Source: Deltaproteobacteria bacterium (lineage in GTDB: Bacteria > Desulfobacterota > JAENJC01). From it: a DNA stretch of 40,705 nucleotides. The stretch lies in NCBI GenBank assembly GCA_030646755.1, contig JAUSKU010000105.1, positions 1 to 40,705 on the forward strand. Reading direction: 5' to 3'. Under the pieces are notes generated by a model that was not told the DNA's origin, did no database searches, and saw nothing but the letters and a program-made list of their open reading frames with translations. The position numbers and the translations under genes were made by a program. This document shows positions 6,569-15,949 of this stretch, one piece after another (within the stretch, counting starts at the first letter, position 1; every line of letters starts with the position of its first letter).

Positions 6569-9091
6569 CTATTTAAAAAACTTCTTCAAATCCTCTTCTT
6601 CCTTGCCCTGTTCCACGAGATAGAATTCCACGTTATCATTTAACTGAGCGAATGGAAGCTCCGCCTGCTCATAGTGATAAATGGCCTTCTGTTTTTTCTG
6701 CTCAGTCATGATGTTCATGACCTTCTGCTTGTAAATAGTGTCCGCATTCCCTGCCAAGTGTTCACCCTTGCTTTCAAGGATATAGACAAGCTCCAGTTCG
6801 CCCTTTTCATTCTTTTTAGCGGCCACAAAGTCCGGTCTGAGTTTGTATTCTTGCCAGCCCTGAATTGAATACCAACCGTGTGAGACCTTGTTCCTGAACC
6901 ACCAGAGAATTTTTTCCTGCTTATCGAGAATGTCCCCGACTTTTTGTTCAAGGCTATTCATAGAGGTAAGATCAACATCTTCAAAGAGGTAATACTTATA
7001 AGGGTTAGGCATACGACCGACTACGATATTGTCTTCATTGGGAATCCTGAATCCGAGTCCTTCATCATTGTAAACCGCAAGGACTATTTTCTTGGATTTG
7101 AGATAGTCCAGAAAAAGGCTTTCCTCTCCCTTTGTCTTTACTTCGGAAAGAAGATTATACAGACATGCTGAAATATAACCAAAGTTCTCTTCAACCTTTT
7201 CCTTCCCGACTTCTTTAATCAATGTTTCGGTGTGGGAGTAGGCCAATTTTCGGGCATAGAACGGATTTTCTGTTAATTCGGCATATCGTCTGGTGAGATA
7301 GTCAATATTGATTTCTTTCGTTCCGTTGACCTCTGAATGTTCATACTTAGAAGCCACCTTGCTCTCTGCATCCAATGTTACAATGATTGACCGCCGCTCT
7401 TTTGTCTCGTCGCTGAATGAAGATTTAAGCCGGTCAATAACTTGGTTATTTATTGTGACTGATGAGTAATCTATAAATGGTTTAATATCGAGTTCATAAG
7501 AAAAGCGGCGCTTCCTGTCGCCCTTGTCCATCATTACCCAAACGGGGAGATAAAAGGCACTTTCAAACGTGCCTTTGAACTCTTTTCGGATTTTTACTTT
7601 CTTGGTCGGATTAATGGTGTCATTGTCTTCAACCTTTATTTTAGAAACAAGGTCTTCGAGTCCTTCTTTTTTGAATCCGGCGTCTACCTTCTCAAGTATT
7701 GACCTGGTATCGCCCTTAGAATAATAGACATAGCTTTCATCCAGTTCATTTACGCCTGTTTTTCTGGCAAAGGGCTGGCGCAGGATACGCCCGACAAGTT
7801 GGGTAATGCCGGAGTCGGAATTGACATTAGGAATGATGCCAAGCATATATGCAAAGGAACAGTCCCAGCCTTCCCGAAGGGCTTCTTTGGTAATAATGTA
7901 ACGGATATTACAGTCTTGAGAGAACAGGTTAACATCTTCAATATCATTTTGTGAGCTTGACTTGATGGCTATTTCATCAGGATTTATTTCCATCTCTTGT
8001 AAAAAATCTTTCACATCATGACTATGAACAAAACCTTTACCACGCTGTTCTTTTCCAGTCCGTTCTACCTGTAAAAGCGCAATAGGTCGAATGTATAAAC
8101 CTGTATTTTGCCGATATTTATTGGCTTTCTTTTCGAGAGTGTCACGGTGCGCCTTGATTTCACGAAGCATAGACTTCCAATCGTCTTCTTTACGACCAGA
8201 TGGCGGGATAATGTGCATATCCAGCTTGACCATATCTTCATCTTTTAGTTCAAGACCTGTAATAGTCACGAGGATGTTCATTTCCGTTTTCGGGGTTGCG
8301 GTGAGGCCGAGAACCATCTCAGGATTGAGCCCGTCAATGGTTTTACGCGCCATATCGGAAAAGACTTTATGGATTTCATCAATTATGATAAATGGTTTGG
8401 AAAGGCGGATTGCGTTGCCGAGACTTGTTTTTATTATCGGACCTATTTCAGAAAGCAGATCGAGGTTCGGACACGCTTTAATCAGTTCCGAGTGTAGGTC
8501 ATATCGGTTATCTGACGGGAAGAAACTTTCAAACCCGCCGGAATCCTGAAACACCTTGAGGGCTTCTTTTCCGTTCTGGCGGCTGATGGACTGGATCATC
8601 ACAAATAGGATAACAAGGTTTTCTTCAATGTCGTGCGTTGTAAGCCGCTGGCCTTTTTCCAAAATCAAGGTTTTGTTTCCGCTTGCCTGGTCAAGAAGCT
8701 GCCGCAAGGGGTTTGCCTTGTCACGGAGTTTCCGCACGGTCTGGGAATAAATGGTTTCACTGGGGACAATCCAGACGACAAGCCCGGTGCGCTTGCGGGC
8801 GAAGAGGTTCTGGTATTCGCGGATCGCCTCAACCGCAAGAAGTGTCTTGCCTCCTCCAGTCGGCACTTTCATAATAACGCGCGGATAGTATTCACCAAGT
8901 CCATTAGTACAGCGGTCTTTGTATTCTTTGACCGCAGTCTGAAATGTCGTCTGCACCCAGTTCAGGGTATGGCGCATTTCCGCCGGAAGGGCTTTACGGG
9001 CGGTATCAAAGGCGTCCTTTGTTTCCCGCGACTTGCCGTAAAAAGCCTTCAATTCAGAAACAACCTTGACCTGATATTTTTTCAGAAACAT
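6569..9091 (-). CDS. res: type III restriction enzyme Res subunit
   Basis: An 840-residue SF2 helicase-nuclease. Motifs: Walker A PTGGGKT at 77-83, Walker B DEIH at 238-241, motif III-like GLTATP at 262-267, and motif VI QLVGRILRQP in the second RecA domain near 430. The C-terminal endonuclease core PD at 753-754 with ESK at 773-775 fits the PD-(D/E)XK arrangement of Res subunits, with EYKLRPDFVA leading into it. With Mod it cleaves DNA at a distance from paired unmethylated sites after ATP-driven sliding. It starts 2 bases after the mod stop, a typical mod-res operon. All key motifs are intact and the length is close to normal (about 900). Recognition specificity resides in Mod. Confidence 0.95.
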   Translation of the reverse strand: MFLKKYQVKVVSELKAFYGKSRETKDAFDTARKALPAEMRHTLNWVQTTFQTAVKEYKDRCTNGLGEYYPRVIMKVPTGGGKTLLAVEAIREYQNLFARKRTGLVVWIVPSETIYSQTVRKLRDKANPLRQLLDQASGNKTLILEKGQRLTTHDIEENLVILFVMIQSISRQNGKEALKVFQDSGGFESFFPSDNRYDLHSELIKACPNLDLLSEIGPIIKTSLGNAIRLSKPFIIIDEIHKVFSDMARKTIDGLNPEMVLGLTATPKTEMNILVTITGLELKDEDMVKLDMHIIPPSGRKEDDWKSMLREIKAHRDTLEKKANKYRQNTGLYIRPIALLQVERTGKEQRGKGFVHSHDVKDFLQEMEINPDEIAIKSSSQNDIEDVNLFSQDCNIRYIITKEALREGWDCSFAYMLGIIPNVNSDSGITQLVGRILRQPFARKTGVNELDESYVYYSKGDTRSILEKVDAGFKKEGLEDLVSKIKVEDNDTINPTKKVKIRKEFKGTFESAFYLPVWVMMDKGDRKRRFSYELDIKPFIDYSSVTINNQVIDRLKSSFSDETKERRSIIVTLDAESKVASKYEHSEVNGTKEINIDYLTRRYAELTENPFYARKLAYSHTETLIKEVGKEKVEENFGYISACLYNLLSEVKTKGEESLFLDYLKSKKIVLAVYNDEGLGFRIPNEDNIVVGRMPNPYKYYLFEDVDLTSMNSLEQKVGDILDKQEKILWWFRNKVSHGWYSIQGWQEYKLRPDFVAAKKNEKGELELVYILESKGEHLAGNADTIYKQKVMNIMTEQKKQKAIYHYEQAELPFAQLNDNVEFYLVEQGKEEEDLKKFFK

Positions 9092-9093
9092 GG

Positions 9094-10701
9094 TTAGACT
9101 CCCGCACGCCGAAAGAGATTATACGGAATGCCGACATAATCAATATTCTTTTCTTTCATGTAGTCCTCTTCGAGGAAGCAGGCCGGTGCGTACACGATGA
9201 TTTTTTTCTTCGGGTGCTCGGCAATGATTTTTTCAGCCAGCGTCAAATTGAGGGCCATGCGGGTAAGCTCATCAAAGTCTTGCTTGTACACAAGATAAAT
9301 GACTGAATTGCCGTGTTCTCCCACGAAATAAGACTTTTCGTTTATGGCGGACTTGTTTTTCAGGCTTTCGCCCGTGCAGAGGTAATATACATAATCAGCG
9401 AACTGCTTGAAGGTAGGCAGGTTGCCCGAAAGAAGGGTTTCCGCATCTATGGGAATACCTACCTTGAAATACTGAAAACCCGAATCATAGCCGTATTTAT
9501 CAATTGCGCGTTTTACCCGTTCGCTAGTTATGTCCTTGCAGATGTTTTTCTTTGGCTCGGCTTCTGTTGCTTCGGCCATTTGGATCATAATACACTTGCG
9601 GTTTCCGCCGTCGTCCTTATTCAAGTCCATAACGGCGTGCATAGTGGTGCCGGAACCGGCGAAGGAGTCAAGGATGATGGAATCTTTTTGAGTTGAAAGT
9701 AGTAAAACCTGTTTTATTAAACTGCTTGGTTTGGGTGTATCAAATAGTTTCTTTTCGCCTAGTATTTCTGTTAATTCTTTATTGGCGGCATCATTATGAC
9801 CAACCTCATCGAAAGTCCACCATGTTGTAGGTACTATTCCCTGTTGGACTTCACTTAAGTATCTTTTTAACTGAGGAGCACCCTTGCCATCCTTGCCAAA
9901 AAATATTCGACCTTCTGAAAGCCATGTTTTAATGGTCTCTCTGCTTCCACGCCAACTACTCCCTTTAGGTGGTGTAAACTCGTCGCCAGTATTTGGGTTT
10001 TTAATTGGGAAAACGCTACTTTCAGAAAATGTCTTTACCAATAAGTTATCTGAACGCCATAATCCTTTACCATCACCATCATCATACTTGTAAAGTTTAT
10101 CTTGTTTTTCGGTTCTTGGTAAAAGGTTACGATGGAATGATGATGTTTTTTGATAACAAAGAATGAAATCATGCATTGCCGCAACACCAGTAGTATCATT
10201 TGAAGCAGCGTATTTTTTTTGCCACATTATATTAGCGATAAAATTCTCTTCCCCGAAGAGCTCGTCCATCGCCATTCTCAAGATATGTTGTTCATTATCG
10301 TCAATAGAAATAAAAATCGCCCCATCATCCGCCAGCAATTCCCTCAAGAGTTTCAGCCTCGGCACCATCATACAAAGCCACTTGTCATGGCGGGTCAGAT
10401 CGTCCTTACCAACTTCCTTGCCCAGCCACTCCTTGAGCATGGGGCTGTTCACATTGTCGTTATACACCCAGCCTTCATTCCCCGTATTATACGGCGGGTC
10501 AATGTAGATGCACTTCACCTTTCCGGCATATTGCGGAAGCAGGGCTTTCAGCGCAAGGAGGTTGTCCCCTTCGATAATCAGGTTGCCATCCGCCTTTTCC
10601 GGCTGGAAGTGCAGTTTTTCAACCTCGTCTAAGGTGTGGTAGGGAATGGACAGGTGGTGGTTCCAGATAATGTTCTTGCCTTTGAATTGTAAAGTGGGCA
10701 T
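9094..10701 (-). CDS. mod: type III DNA adenine methyltransferase Mod subunit
   Basis: A 535-residue N6-adenine methyltransferase of the beta group. The catalytic motif IV DPPYNTG lies at 68-74 and precedes the S-adenosylmethionine motif I FAGSGTT at 347-353. The variable region between (about 165-320) is the likely target-recognition part. The N-terminus (IEGDNLLALKALLP) is typical of type III and related enzymes. It methylates one strand of the site and supplies specificity to Res, whose gene follows within 2 bases. The start ATG at 10701 is preceded by GGAGT. A 23-codon open-frame fragment ends just upstream, at about 10710. No phase-variable simple repeat was seen in the gene. Confidence 0.95.
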   Translation of the reverse strand: MPTLQFKGKNIIWNHHLSIPYHTLDEVEKLHFQPEKADGNLIIEGDNLLALKALLPQYAGKVKCIYIDPPYNTGNEGWVYNDNVNSPMLKEWLGKEVGKDDLTRHDKWLCMMVPRLKLLRELLADDGAIFISIDDNEQHILRMAMDELFGEENFIANIMWQKKYAASNDTTGVAAMHDFILCYQKTSSFHRNLLPRTEKQDKLYKYDDGDGKGLWRSDNLLVKTFSESSVFPIKNPNTGDEFTPPKGSSWRGSRETIKTWLSEGRIFFGKDGKGAPQLKRYLSEVQQGIVPTTWWTFDEVGHNDAANKELTEILGEKKLFDTPKPSSLIKQVLLLSTQKDSIILDSFAGSGTTMHAVMDLNKDDGGNRKCIMIQMAEATEAEPKKNICKDITSERVKRAIDKYGYDSGFQYFKVGIPIDAETLLSGNLPTFKQFADYVYYLCTGESLKNKSAINEKSYFVGEHGNSVIYLVYKQDFDELTRMALNLTLAEKIIAEHPKKKIIVYAPACFLEEDYMKEKNIDYVGIPYNLFRRAGV

Positions 10702-10709
10702 AGGTAACT

Positions 10710-10780
10710 CCTATATCAGAGATTCGATCTTGTTTTTCAATTCGCTCAGTATTAGCTCGGTGGTTTTACCGTTGCGTACT
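10710..10780 (-). pseudogene. 3' remnant of an unidentified ORF upstream of mod
   Basis: Reading leftwards, an open frame with no start codon encodes a fragment ending TTELILSELKNKIESLI just before the mod ribosome binding site. Upstream of it the frame runs into a GGGAC/GTCCC-bearing repeat near 10780-10830. It looks like the tail of a gene cut by repeat insertion or deletion. Too short to identify. Confidence 0.3.
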
Positions 10781-10853
10781 ATTGGGACGAAACATCTTTA
10801 AGACGAAATGGGACGGTTGTCCCCTTTATGTTTATAGATTTGTTTGTTAGGCC

Positions 10854-11279
10854 TTATCTGATTTTCCTGACATTTGCCGTCGTTCCAGTCACAAGCATTT
10901 TATAACCACTTCGTGCCTCATAAACAATGACTTGGGGCGTATAAGAATATTTGTATTGATACTTATAAGATGACTGCTGCCATTCCTGCCCATTGACCAA
11001 CTTGTAGACGGTTTCACCCTCCCAGCCTTTGAATTCACCATCAATACGACTCTCGATGACATTATTGGTGCGTCTTACCGGGATGGAATTTCCAGCCACT
11101 GATAAAATGTAGCCCCCACGTTCCTCTGTTATTGTCGCTTGTGGGCTGTAAGCGTAATGATACCAGTATTTGTATTGATCTTGAATCCAATATGTGCCGT
11201 TTGCCATTTTGAAAATAACCTCATCATCAAAGCCTTCAAACTCTCCCTCTATTTTTCCTTCATAAATCACTCGGGACAT
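10854..11279 (-). CDS. unknown protein made of two tandem ~68-residue repeats
   Basis: A 141-residue protein I do not recognise. It consists of two similar units, about 3-70 and 73-141. Each follows the pattern G-EF-G-(F/W)-E-(F/Y)K-NG-W-Q-YKY-Y-Y-(S/T)PQ-E-R-GY-V-G-VR, rich in aromatic residues and likely all-beta. There is no signal peptide or membrane segment. Such duplicated aromatic beta units suggest a binding module, for ligand, peptide or nucleic acid. It lies between mod and a small basic-protein gene in the accessory island, about 150 bases from mod. The start ATG is preceded by GGAGG (aaatggaggcataa). Expression and role are unknown. Confidence 0.7.
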   Translation of the reverse strand: MSRVIYEGKIEGEFEGFDDEVIFKMANGTYWIQDQYKYWYHYAYSPQATITEERGGYILSVAGNSIPVRRTNNVIESRIDGEFKGWEGETVYKLVNGQEWQQSSYKYQYKYSYTPQVIVYEARSGYKMLVTGTTANVRKIR

Positions 11280-11402
11280 TTATGCCTCCATTTCAGTGCT
11301 GTTTATTGACGTTTTTAATAACGTAAGAAACTATAGAGGGACATCTCCCCTATTCTTAATTATTGCGTTAAAAAGTCAATCAAATCTTGCATACCCTACT
11401 CT

Positions 11403-11576
11403 TTACTTCTCCTTCCTCACACCCTTGAACGGAGCCTTATCCGCCTTCTGATCTATAAACTTTCCAGTATCTAAGTCGCGCTTGATCCAGCGATCATTAT
11501 GCGGATTATGGACTTGTGAACGATCTTTTACTGCGCCTTGTCTGTGGTTATCACCATAAGGTTTATTTGTAGCCAT
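11403..11576 (-). CDS. small basic hydrophilic protein, unknown
   Basis: A 57-residue lysine-, arginine- and asparagine-rich protein beginning MATNKPYGDNHRQGAVKD. It has no hydrophobic core and is probably disordered or nucleic-acid associated. The start at 11576 is preferred over an in-frame ATG 27 bases upstream because GGAGG lies about 11 bases before it. The KDRSQVHNPHNDRWIKRD segment resembles short conserved proteins of unknown function found in many bacteria, but I cannot name the family. Its neighbours are the duplicated-repeat protein and the Bro-N protein. Confidence 0.65.
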   Translation of the reverse strand: MATNKPYGDNHRQGAVKDRSQVHNPHNDRWIKRDLDTGKFIDQKADKAPFKGVRKEK

Positions 11577-11649
11577 AGTCAATACCCTCCTATTATTCAA
11601 CAAATTAATTGAGGCAGAATCATGGGTAGCGTCTCAACCCTGGCAAATA

Positions 11650-12495
11650 TTACTCCCCCACCTTCTTCCTTTTCTTCCCCGTCAATTCCTTAAAATTCTC
11701 TCCTGAGACCACCGGCTTTCCGGTATGAGACTCGATATCCTTTCGCGTCCTTCCTGCCACACCACCGCCGTCCTGTGCGTCTTTCTTGAGCGGTTCAAAA
11801 CCTTGCGAGTCCCTGTCTCTATGCAGCTTGGTCGTTGTTGCCTCGGCCAGCATGGTAAGGATCAATTCAATGTCGTTCATGTGGTCGCGCAGGTTCTCCC
11901 GTTCAAGCCCTTTTACCTTTTTATAGTCTTCAACCTTCAGTTCAAATGCCCCCTCCATTATCTCGTTTGTCAAAATAGCGTATTCAAGGTTTGTCTCCGC
12001 GCCTCTAACTTTCCACTCATCGGTAAGGTCTTGACGGACGGCAATGCCGCGCGTTCTCTTGTCGATCCATTCTTTGGGATACCCTTTCTTGGCATAGAGT
12101 TCCTTCATCCGCTCCATTGCCAATTCCGGGTTTTCTATCTCCTCGATCCGCTCCTTTCCGACGCGCGCCAGCCATCGCTTTAACGGTTCTACCTTCGGAG
12201 AAGGGATGGACTGAATAATCCGAAACATAGTCTCGGTGTTGGCACAATCAGTTGCGTAATATTTCCCGTCAGTTGAGGCAAATTTCAGTTGTACGATTTT
12301 TTCGTACAACTCGGAATATCCCTCCTTGCTGAGCTTCCTTTTAAGGTCACTCCAGTATCGTTTAGGTATGCTGCTATCGGTGAGCACTTCAATAATATCG
12401 ATAACCGAAAACCACCATTCATTGTTATGAAGAATTCTTCTGATGCGCTTGCCTTGAAAAACAGCCAACTTACTGTTTATATGCTCATCAACCAT
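11650..12495 (-). CDS. Bro-N domain, DinD-like protein
   Basis: A 281-residue protein. Residues about 12-110 form a Bro-N domain (FQGKRIRRILHNNEWWFSV, then DIIEVLTDSS and YYATDCANTETMFRII), the DNA-binding module of phage antirepressors. The conserved middle with KRWLARVGKERIEEIENPE, YAKKGYPKEWIDKRTRGI and the segment about 160-220 match DinD-like proteins, SOS-induced in E. coli. The C-terminus is lysine-rich and low in complexity. It is phage- or island-derived in origin by family. An inverted repeat at 12537-12552 upstream could be its operator; no LexA-like box was recognised. The gene lies between recQ/STAS-HATPase and small unknown genes. Confidence 0.8.
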   Translation of the reverse strand: MVDEHINSKLAVFQGKRIRRILHNNEWWFSVIDIIEVLTDSSIPKRYWSDLKRKLSKEGYSELYEKIVQLKFASTDGKYYATDCANTETMFRIIQSIPSPKVEPLKRWLARVGKERIEEIENPELAMERMKELYAKKGYPKEWIDKRTRGIAVRQDLTDEWKVRGAETNLEYAILTNEIMEGAFELKVEDYKKVKGLERENLRDHMNDIELILTMLAEATTTKLHRDRDSQGFEPLKKDAQDGGGVAGRTRKDIESHTGKPVVSGENFKELTGKKRKKVGE

Positions 12496-12536
12496 AAATT
12501 ACTCCCAAGCGGGAAACATAATCTCAACCATTAATA

Positions 12537-12552
12537 TGATTCAACTGAATCA
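12537..12552. promoter_or_regulatory. inverted repeat upstream of the Bro-N gene
   Basis: TGATTC (12537-12542) and GAATCA (12547-12552) are a perfect six-base inverted repeat with a four-base centre, 42 bases before the Bro-N start codon. Its position suits an operator. The binding protein is unknown. Confidence 0.35.
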
Positions 12553-12684
12553 ATTGAACCATAATTTTGAATAGCTGTCAAGCAGAAAGTTATATGCCCC
12601 CGCTCCCCTACCCACAGGGCATAAACCCCACCAGGGGAAGGGAGTTATTAATTTGAGGGCGAGGGAGTTTAAGAAGCGGAAGGG

Positions 12685-13527
12685 TTACATTTCCGGCAGG
12701 AGGATATTGACCTGCGAGCCTGGGAAGTTGGCAAGATTGGCCTCTTTCTCTTTTCCCCGCGCCCATGCGGGAATAATAGAGAACCTTGCTATTCCAGAGC
12801 GGATGGAGAGCTTGCCGTTCCATTGTGCTACAAAGCGTCTTACCGCCGCAAGGCCGTGGCCTCTGCCTTCGTCTGCGTATCTGGATGCGCCGTGAAGAAG
12901 TGCCTTTTCTATGGCCTCAATATCACTCTTTATGAGAAACCTTTCAGACAGCGACTTTCTAAACCCTATTCCCAAATCCATGACAGCAATCTTAACTACG
13001 TTTTTGTTTAAGCTATTGAAGTGATATTTCTGGATACCAACAAATCCCTTATTTTCGCTGTGTTCGATGATGTTTTGACAGACCTCTGAAAGGGCCACTA
13101 TGAAGCCGTTTATTGCCCTGTCATCGTAATGAAGGTGTTTTGTAAGAATGCTTTTAGCGCGGTCTTTGACCTTGCCAACTATGAAGTGGATGTCGTCTGA
13201 GCTTTCAATGGGCGTTATTTCAAGGAGGACGTCTGTATAGGAACTTCTCAAATATCTTTCGGAGATATGAGGTTTAGAAGGTTCGAGAGTGAAGTACTCA
13301 TTAGCAAACTTAAAGAAGTCCATCCGCTCCAGATATTTAAGAACTTCTTCTGATTCGGGCAGATGAAGGGTTTTACGGATTCCTCTGGATTTAAGAAGTT
13401 GTCCGATTTCAAGGATGCCGACCATCCCGTATGGGTCAATGAAGGAAACATCATGAAGGTCTATTTCAGAGTCATCTCCGATGTGGGCTAAAAGCTGTTC
13501 GAACGTGTCTTCGGTTATCTGCGACAT
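12685..13527 (-). CDS. STAS-like plus GHKL ATPase fusion protein
   Basis: A 280-residue protein. Residues 1-80 resemble a STAS domain (EIDLHDVSFIDPYGMVGILEIGQ). Residues about 105-280 form a HATPase_c fold with N-box SEVCQNIIEHS (E148, N152), G1 box DLGIGF at 184-189 and G2 box GRGHGL at 221-226. There is no phospho-accepting His box, so it is not an ordinary histidine kinase; it looks like SpoIIAB-type serine kinase machinery fused to its own STAS partner. The gene follows recQ at 22 bases on the same strand, implying co-transcription. A separate DUF4325 STAS-like gene lies 6 kb downstream, beyond the type III system. The substrate is not known. Confidence 0.75.
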   Translation of the reverse strand: MSQITEDTFEQLLAHIGDDSEIDLHDVSFIDPYGMVGILEIGQLLKSRGIRKTLHLPESEEVLKYLERMDFFKFANEYFTLEPSKPHISERYLRSSYTDVLLEITPIESSDDIHFIVGKVKDRAKSILTKHLHYDDRAINGFIVALSEVCQNIIEHSENKGFVGIQKYHFNSLNKNVVKIAVMDLGIGFRKSLSERFLIKSDIEAIEKALLHGASRYADEGRGHGLAAVRRFVAQWNGKLSIRSGIARFSIIPAWARGKEKEANLANFPGSQVNILLPEM

Positions 13528-13549
13528 CTTCTACCTGTCCACTCTTCCT

Positions 13550-15733
13550 TCAAACCTCTTTTCTTTCCATCCACGCCCTCACAATCCGCGCCTCTTCATA
13601 TGCAACAGCGTCTTCGCCCTGTTCCACCACGGCTCCAAGTCCCCACTGTTTTGTCGTCATAAACAGTTCCTCAATCCTCCGCCTCTTTGCCGGTTCGATG
13701 ATCCTGTCTATCTCTATGTCCCTGCCGTTTTTTATGAGCTTCTCAATATGGCCTGAAATAGTGGACTGAGAAAGATTCCGCTCCCTTGCGATCTCCTCCA
13801 TTGACATCCCTTTTGTCAAAAGCCTGTATGTCTCTTCAACAGTCTCGCCTGTCTTCTTTTCAGTGGTCCGAGGACGGTCAAAGGATACGGCCTGCCGTTC
13901 AGGTATTGTTATGCCTGGATTTTCACTCAGGTATCTCTTTATCTCGGAAACAAAGGCGTCTCCGTACCGTTTGAGCTTGCTGTCCCCCACGCCGCTGGTC
14001 TTTCTCATATCAGCGAGAGTTGCAGGGTAGCATCTGCACATCTCGTGAAGGGTCTTGTCAGAAAAGACGACAAATGGAGGTACCTGCTCCTCTTCTGCGA
14101 TCCCCTTCCTCAAGGAGCGCAACCTCTCAAAAAGGGCCGTGTCATACTGTTCAAATATCCCGCCCTTCGTCTGCCCCTTCCTTTTCTCCGCGTCTCTCTT
14201 CAGGGCCGCAACCTGTTCCCTGCCGTAGAGGGCATTCTGACCCTTTTCCGTCAGCTTCAATACAGGGTACGGCTCCCCCTCCTGCCTGAGGGCGTCCTGG
14301 GCAATGAGTTCGTCAACGATAAACCTCCAGTGCTTCTTGTCCCTGTCCTTTCCTGCGCCGTAGGTCTTTATCATGTCGTGCTGAAGTTCGCGTATGCGCT
14401 TTGTGTCTGCTCCTGTGACTATGTCTACGATGTGGCCGATGCCGAACCTTTCCTGGGTCCTCGATACTGCCGACATGATTATCTGGGCATCTCTTGTGAT
14501 GTCAAACTGTTCGACAGAGCCGGTGCAGATATCGCAGTTGCCGCAGTTGTCAGCCGGGTACTCCTCACCGAAATACCCCAGAAGCTGCCTTCTCCTGCAA
14601 ACATTGTGAGAGGCGAACTTGACCACCTGGTTCAGCTTATCAAGTGACATGGAGCGTTCCGTGTCGTCGGCTATCTGATCAATGAAGAAGCGGATCTTGG
14701 GTATATCACCCCTGCCGAAAAACAGGAGGCAGTGGGCAGGCTCTCCATCGCGCCCTGCCCGCCCTGTCTCCTGGTAATATCCTTCGATGTTCTTAGGGAG
14801 GTCGGCATGTACTACAAACCGCACATTGGACTTGTCTATCCCCATGCCGAATGCTATGGTTGCCACAATCACAGATGCCTCGTCCCTGTTGAACGCATCC
14901 TGGTTTTTATCCCGGATATCTGTTGACAGCCCGGCATGGTATGGGAGCGCCTTTATCCCGTTGCGCGCTAAAAAATCAGCAGTATCCGTGACTGAGTCGC
15001 GGGTGGTCCGGTAGATAATCCCAGGTTCGTCTGGATGTCCCCTGAGGAATTCAATTATCTGGGTCTCGACCTGCGTCTTTCTTTCCACCTGATAATAAAG
15101 GTTCGGACGGTTGAATGACGCCCGGACTAAGAAAGGAGCCCTGAGCCCCAGCTTCCTGCATATGTCTTCCTGTACCTTGGGAGTAGCTGTCGCAGTAAAG
15201 GCCGCTATCGGGACTTTTGGAAAGATGTTCGGAATGACCGAGAGGCTCAGATAATCCGGGCGAAAGTCATGACCCCACTCGGAGACGCAGTGGGCCTCAT
15301 CTATAGCAAAGAGGGAGACGGGAACACTCTTCAGCGTATCAATAAAGCCCAGCATGGCAAACCTTTCAGGGGCTATATACAGCAGCTCTATCCTGTTGTT
15401 TCGCAAAGCTCGGTAGAGCTCTGTCACCTCCTGGGAAGAAAGCGAACTGTTCATATATGCTGCCGCTATCCCGTTCTGCCGGGCGGCGTCAACCTGGTCT
15501 TTCATCAGGGAGATAAGGGGGCTGACAATTATGGCGGTGCCGTTCATCAACCTTGAAGGCAGCTGATAGCAGAGGGACTTTCCCCCTCCGGTAGGCATGG
15601 CGGCAAACACGTCCCTCCCGTCAAGGATGCTTTTGACAATCTCCTCCTGATTGGGACGGAAGGCATGAAAGCCGAAGACGGTCTTCAGGGTGTCGAGTAT
15701 TTCATGTTTATTATTTTGTCTGTTGTGAGTCAT
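13550..15733 (-). CDS. recQ: ATP-dependent DNA helicase RecQ
   Basis: A 727-residue RecQ with full architecture: Walker A PTGGGKS at 47-53, DEAH at 145-148 followed by the RecQ-specific aromatic loop SEWGHDFRP, and motif VI QETGRAGRDG near 335. The zinc-binding cysteines are in VCRRRQLLGYFGEE and NCGNCDICTG. A winged-helix RQC region and an HRDC domain (DMRKTSGVGDSKLKRYG near 590) follow. The C-terminus adds a helix-turn-helix (SMEEIARERNLSQSTISGHI), as in many long RecQ proteins. It unwinds forks and recombination intermediates. Divergent from the lipoprotein gene, it heads a pair with the STAS-HATPase gene. Intact, no missing motifs seen. Confidence 0.95.
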   Translation of the reverse strand: MTHNRQNNKHEILDTLKTVFGFHAFRPNQEEIVKSILDGRDVFAAMPTGGGKSLCYQLPSRLMNGTAIIVSPLISLMKDQVDAARQNGIAAAYMNSSLSSQEVTELYRALRNNRIELLYIAPERFAMLGFIDTLKSVPVSLFAIDEAHCVSEWGHDFRPDYLSLSVIPNIFPKVPIAAFTATATPKVQEDICRKLGLRAPFLVRASFNRPNLYYQVERKTQVETQIIEFLRGHPDEPGIIYRTTRDSVTDTADFLARNGIKALPYHAGLSTDIRDKNQDAFNRDEASVIVATIAFGMGIDKSNVRFVVHADLPKNIEGYYQETGRAGRDGEPAHCLLFFGRGDIPKIRFFIDQIADDTERSMSLDKLNQVVKFASHNVCRRRQLLGYFGEEYPADNCGNCDICTGSVEQFDITRDAQIIMSAVSRTQERFGIGHIVDIVTGADTKRIRELQHDMIKTYGAGKDRDKKHWRFIVDELIAQDALRQEGEPYPVLKLTEKGQNALYGREQVAALKRDAEKRKGQTKGGIFEQYDTALFERLRSLRKGIAEEEQVPPFVVFSDKTLHEMCRCYPATLADMRKTSGVGDSKLKRYGDAFVSEIKRYLSENPGITIPERQAVSFDRPRTTEKKTGETVEETYRLLTKGMSMEEIARERNLSQSTISGHIEKLIKNGRDIEIDRIIEPAKRRRIEELFMTTKQWGLGAVVEQGEDAVAYEEARIVRAWMERKEV

Positions 15734-15889
15734 AGTGAATAGGATTTTTCCAACCGGCTATGCCTCCTGTGTGCTGCCTCAATCTATTAATGATTGCGAG
15801 AGTATAGCAAAACAACCTTTTAATTGCAAAGGCGTGTTACTGACGAGTTGACATATGCAGTAATAAATTTGTTCTGTGCAAGAAAGGGG

Positions 15890-15917
15890 TTGCAAATTTA
15901 ATAGTATGTGCTAAAAT
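15890..15917 (+). promoter_or_regulatory. candidate promoter for the lipoprotein gene
   Basis: TTGCAA at 15890-15895 and TAAAAT at 15912-15917 are separated by 16 bases, placing a transcript start near 15924 and a short leader with AAAGGAGG before the ATG at 15950. The intergenic region from 15734 also serves the divergent recQ gene. Confidence 0.45.
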
Positions 15918-15949
15918 TCATCAATAATCTTATAGCAAAGGAGGCAAAG

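Noticed and set aside
10780..10850. Phase-variation repeat near the mod start
   Set aside because: The sequence has short GGGAC motifs but no homopolymer or tandem tract in or before the mod reading frame.
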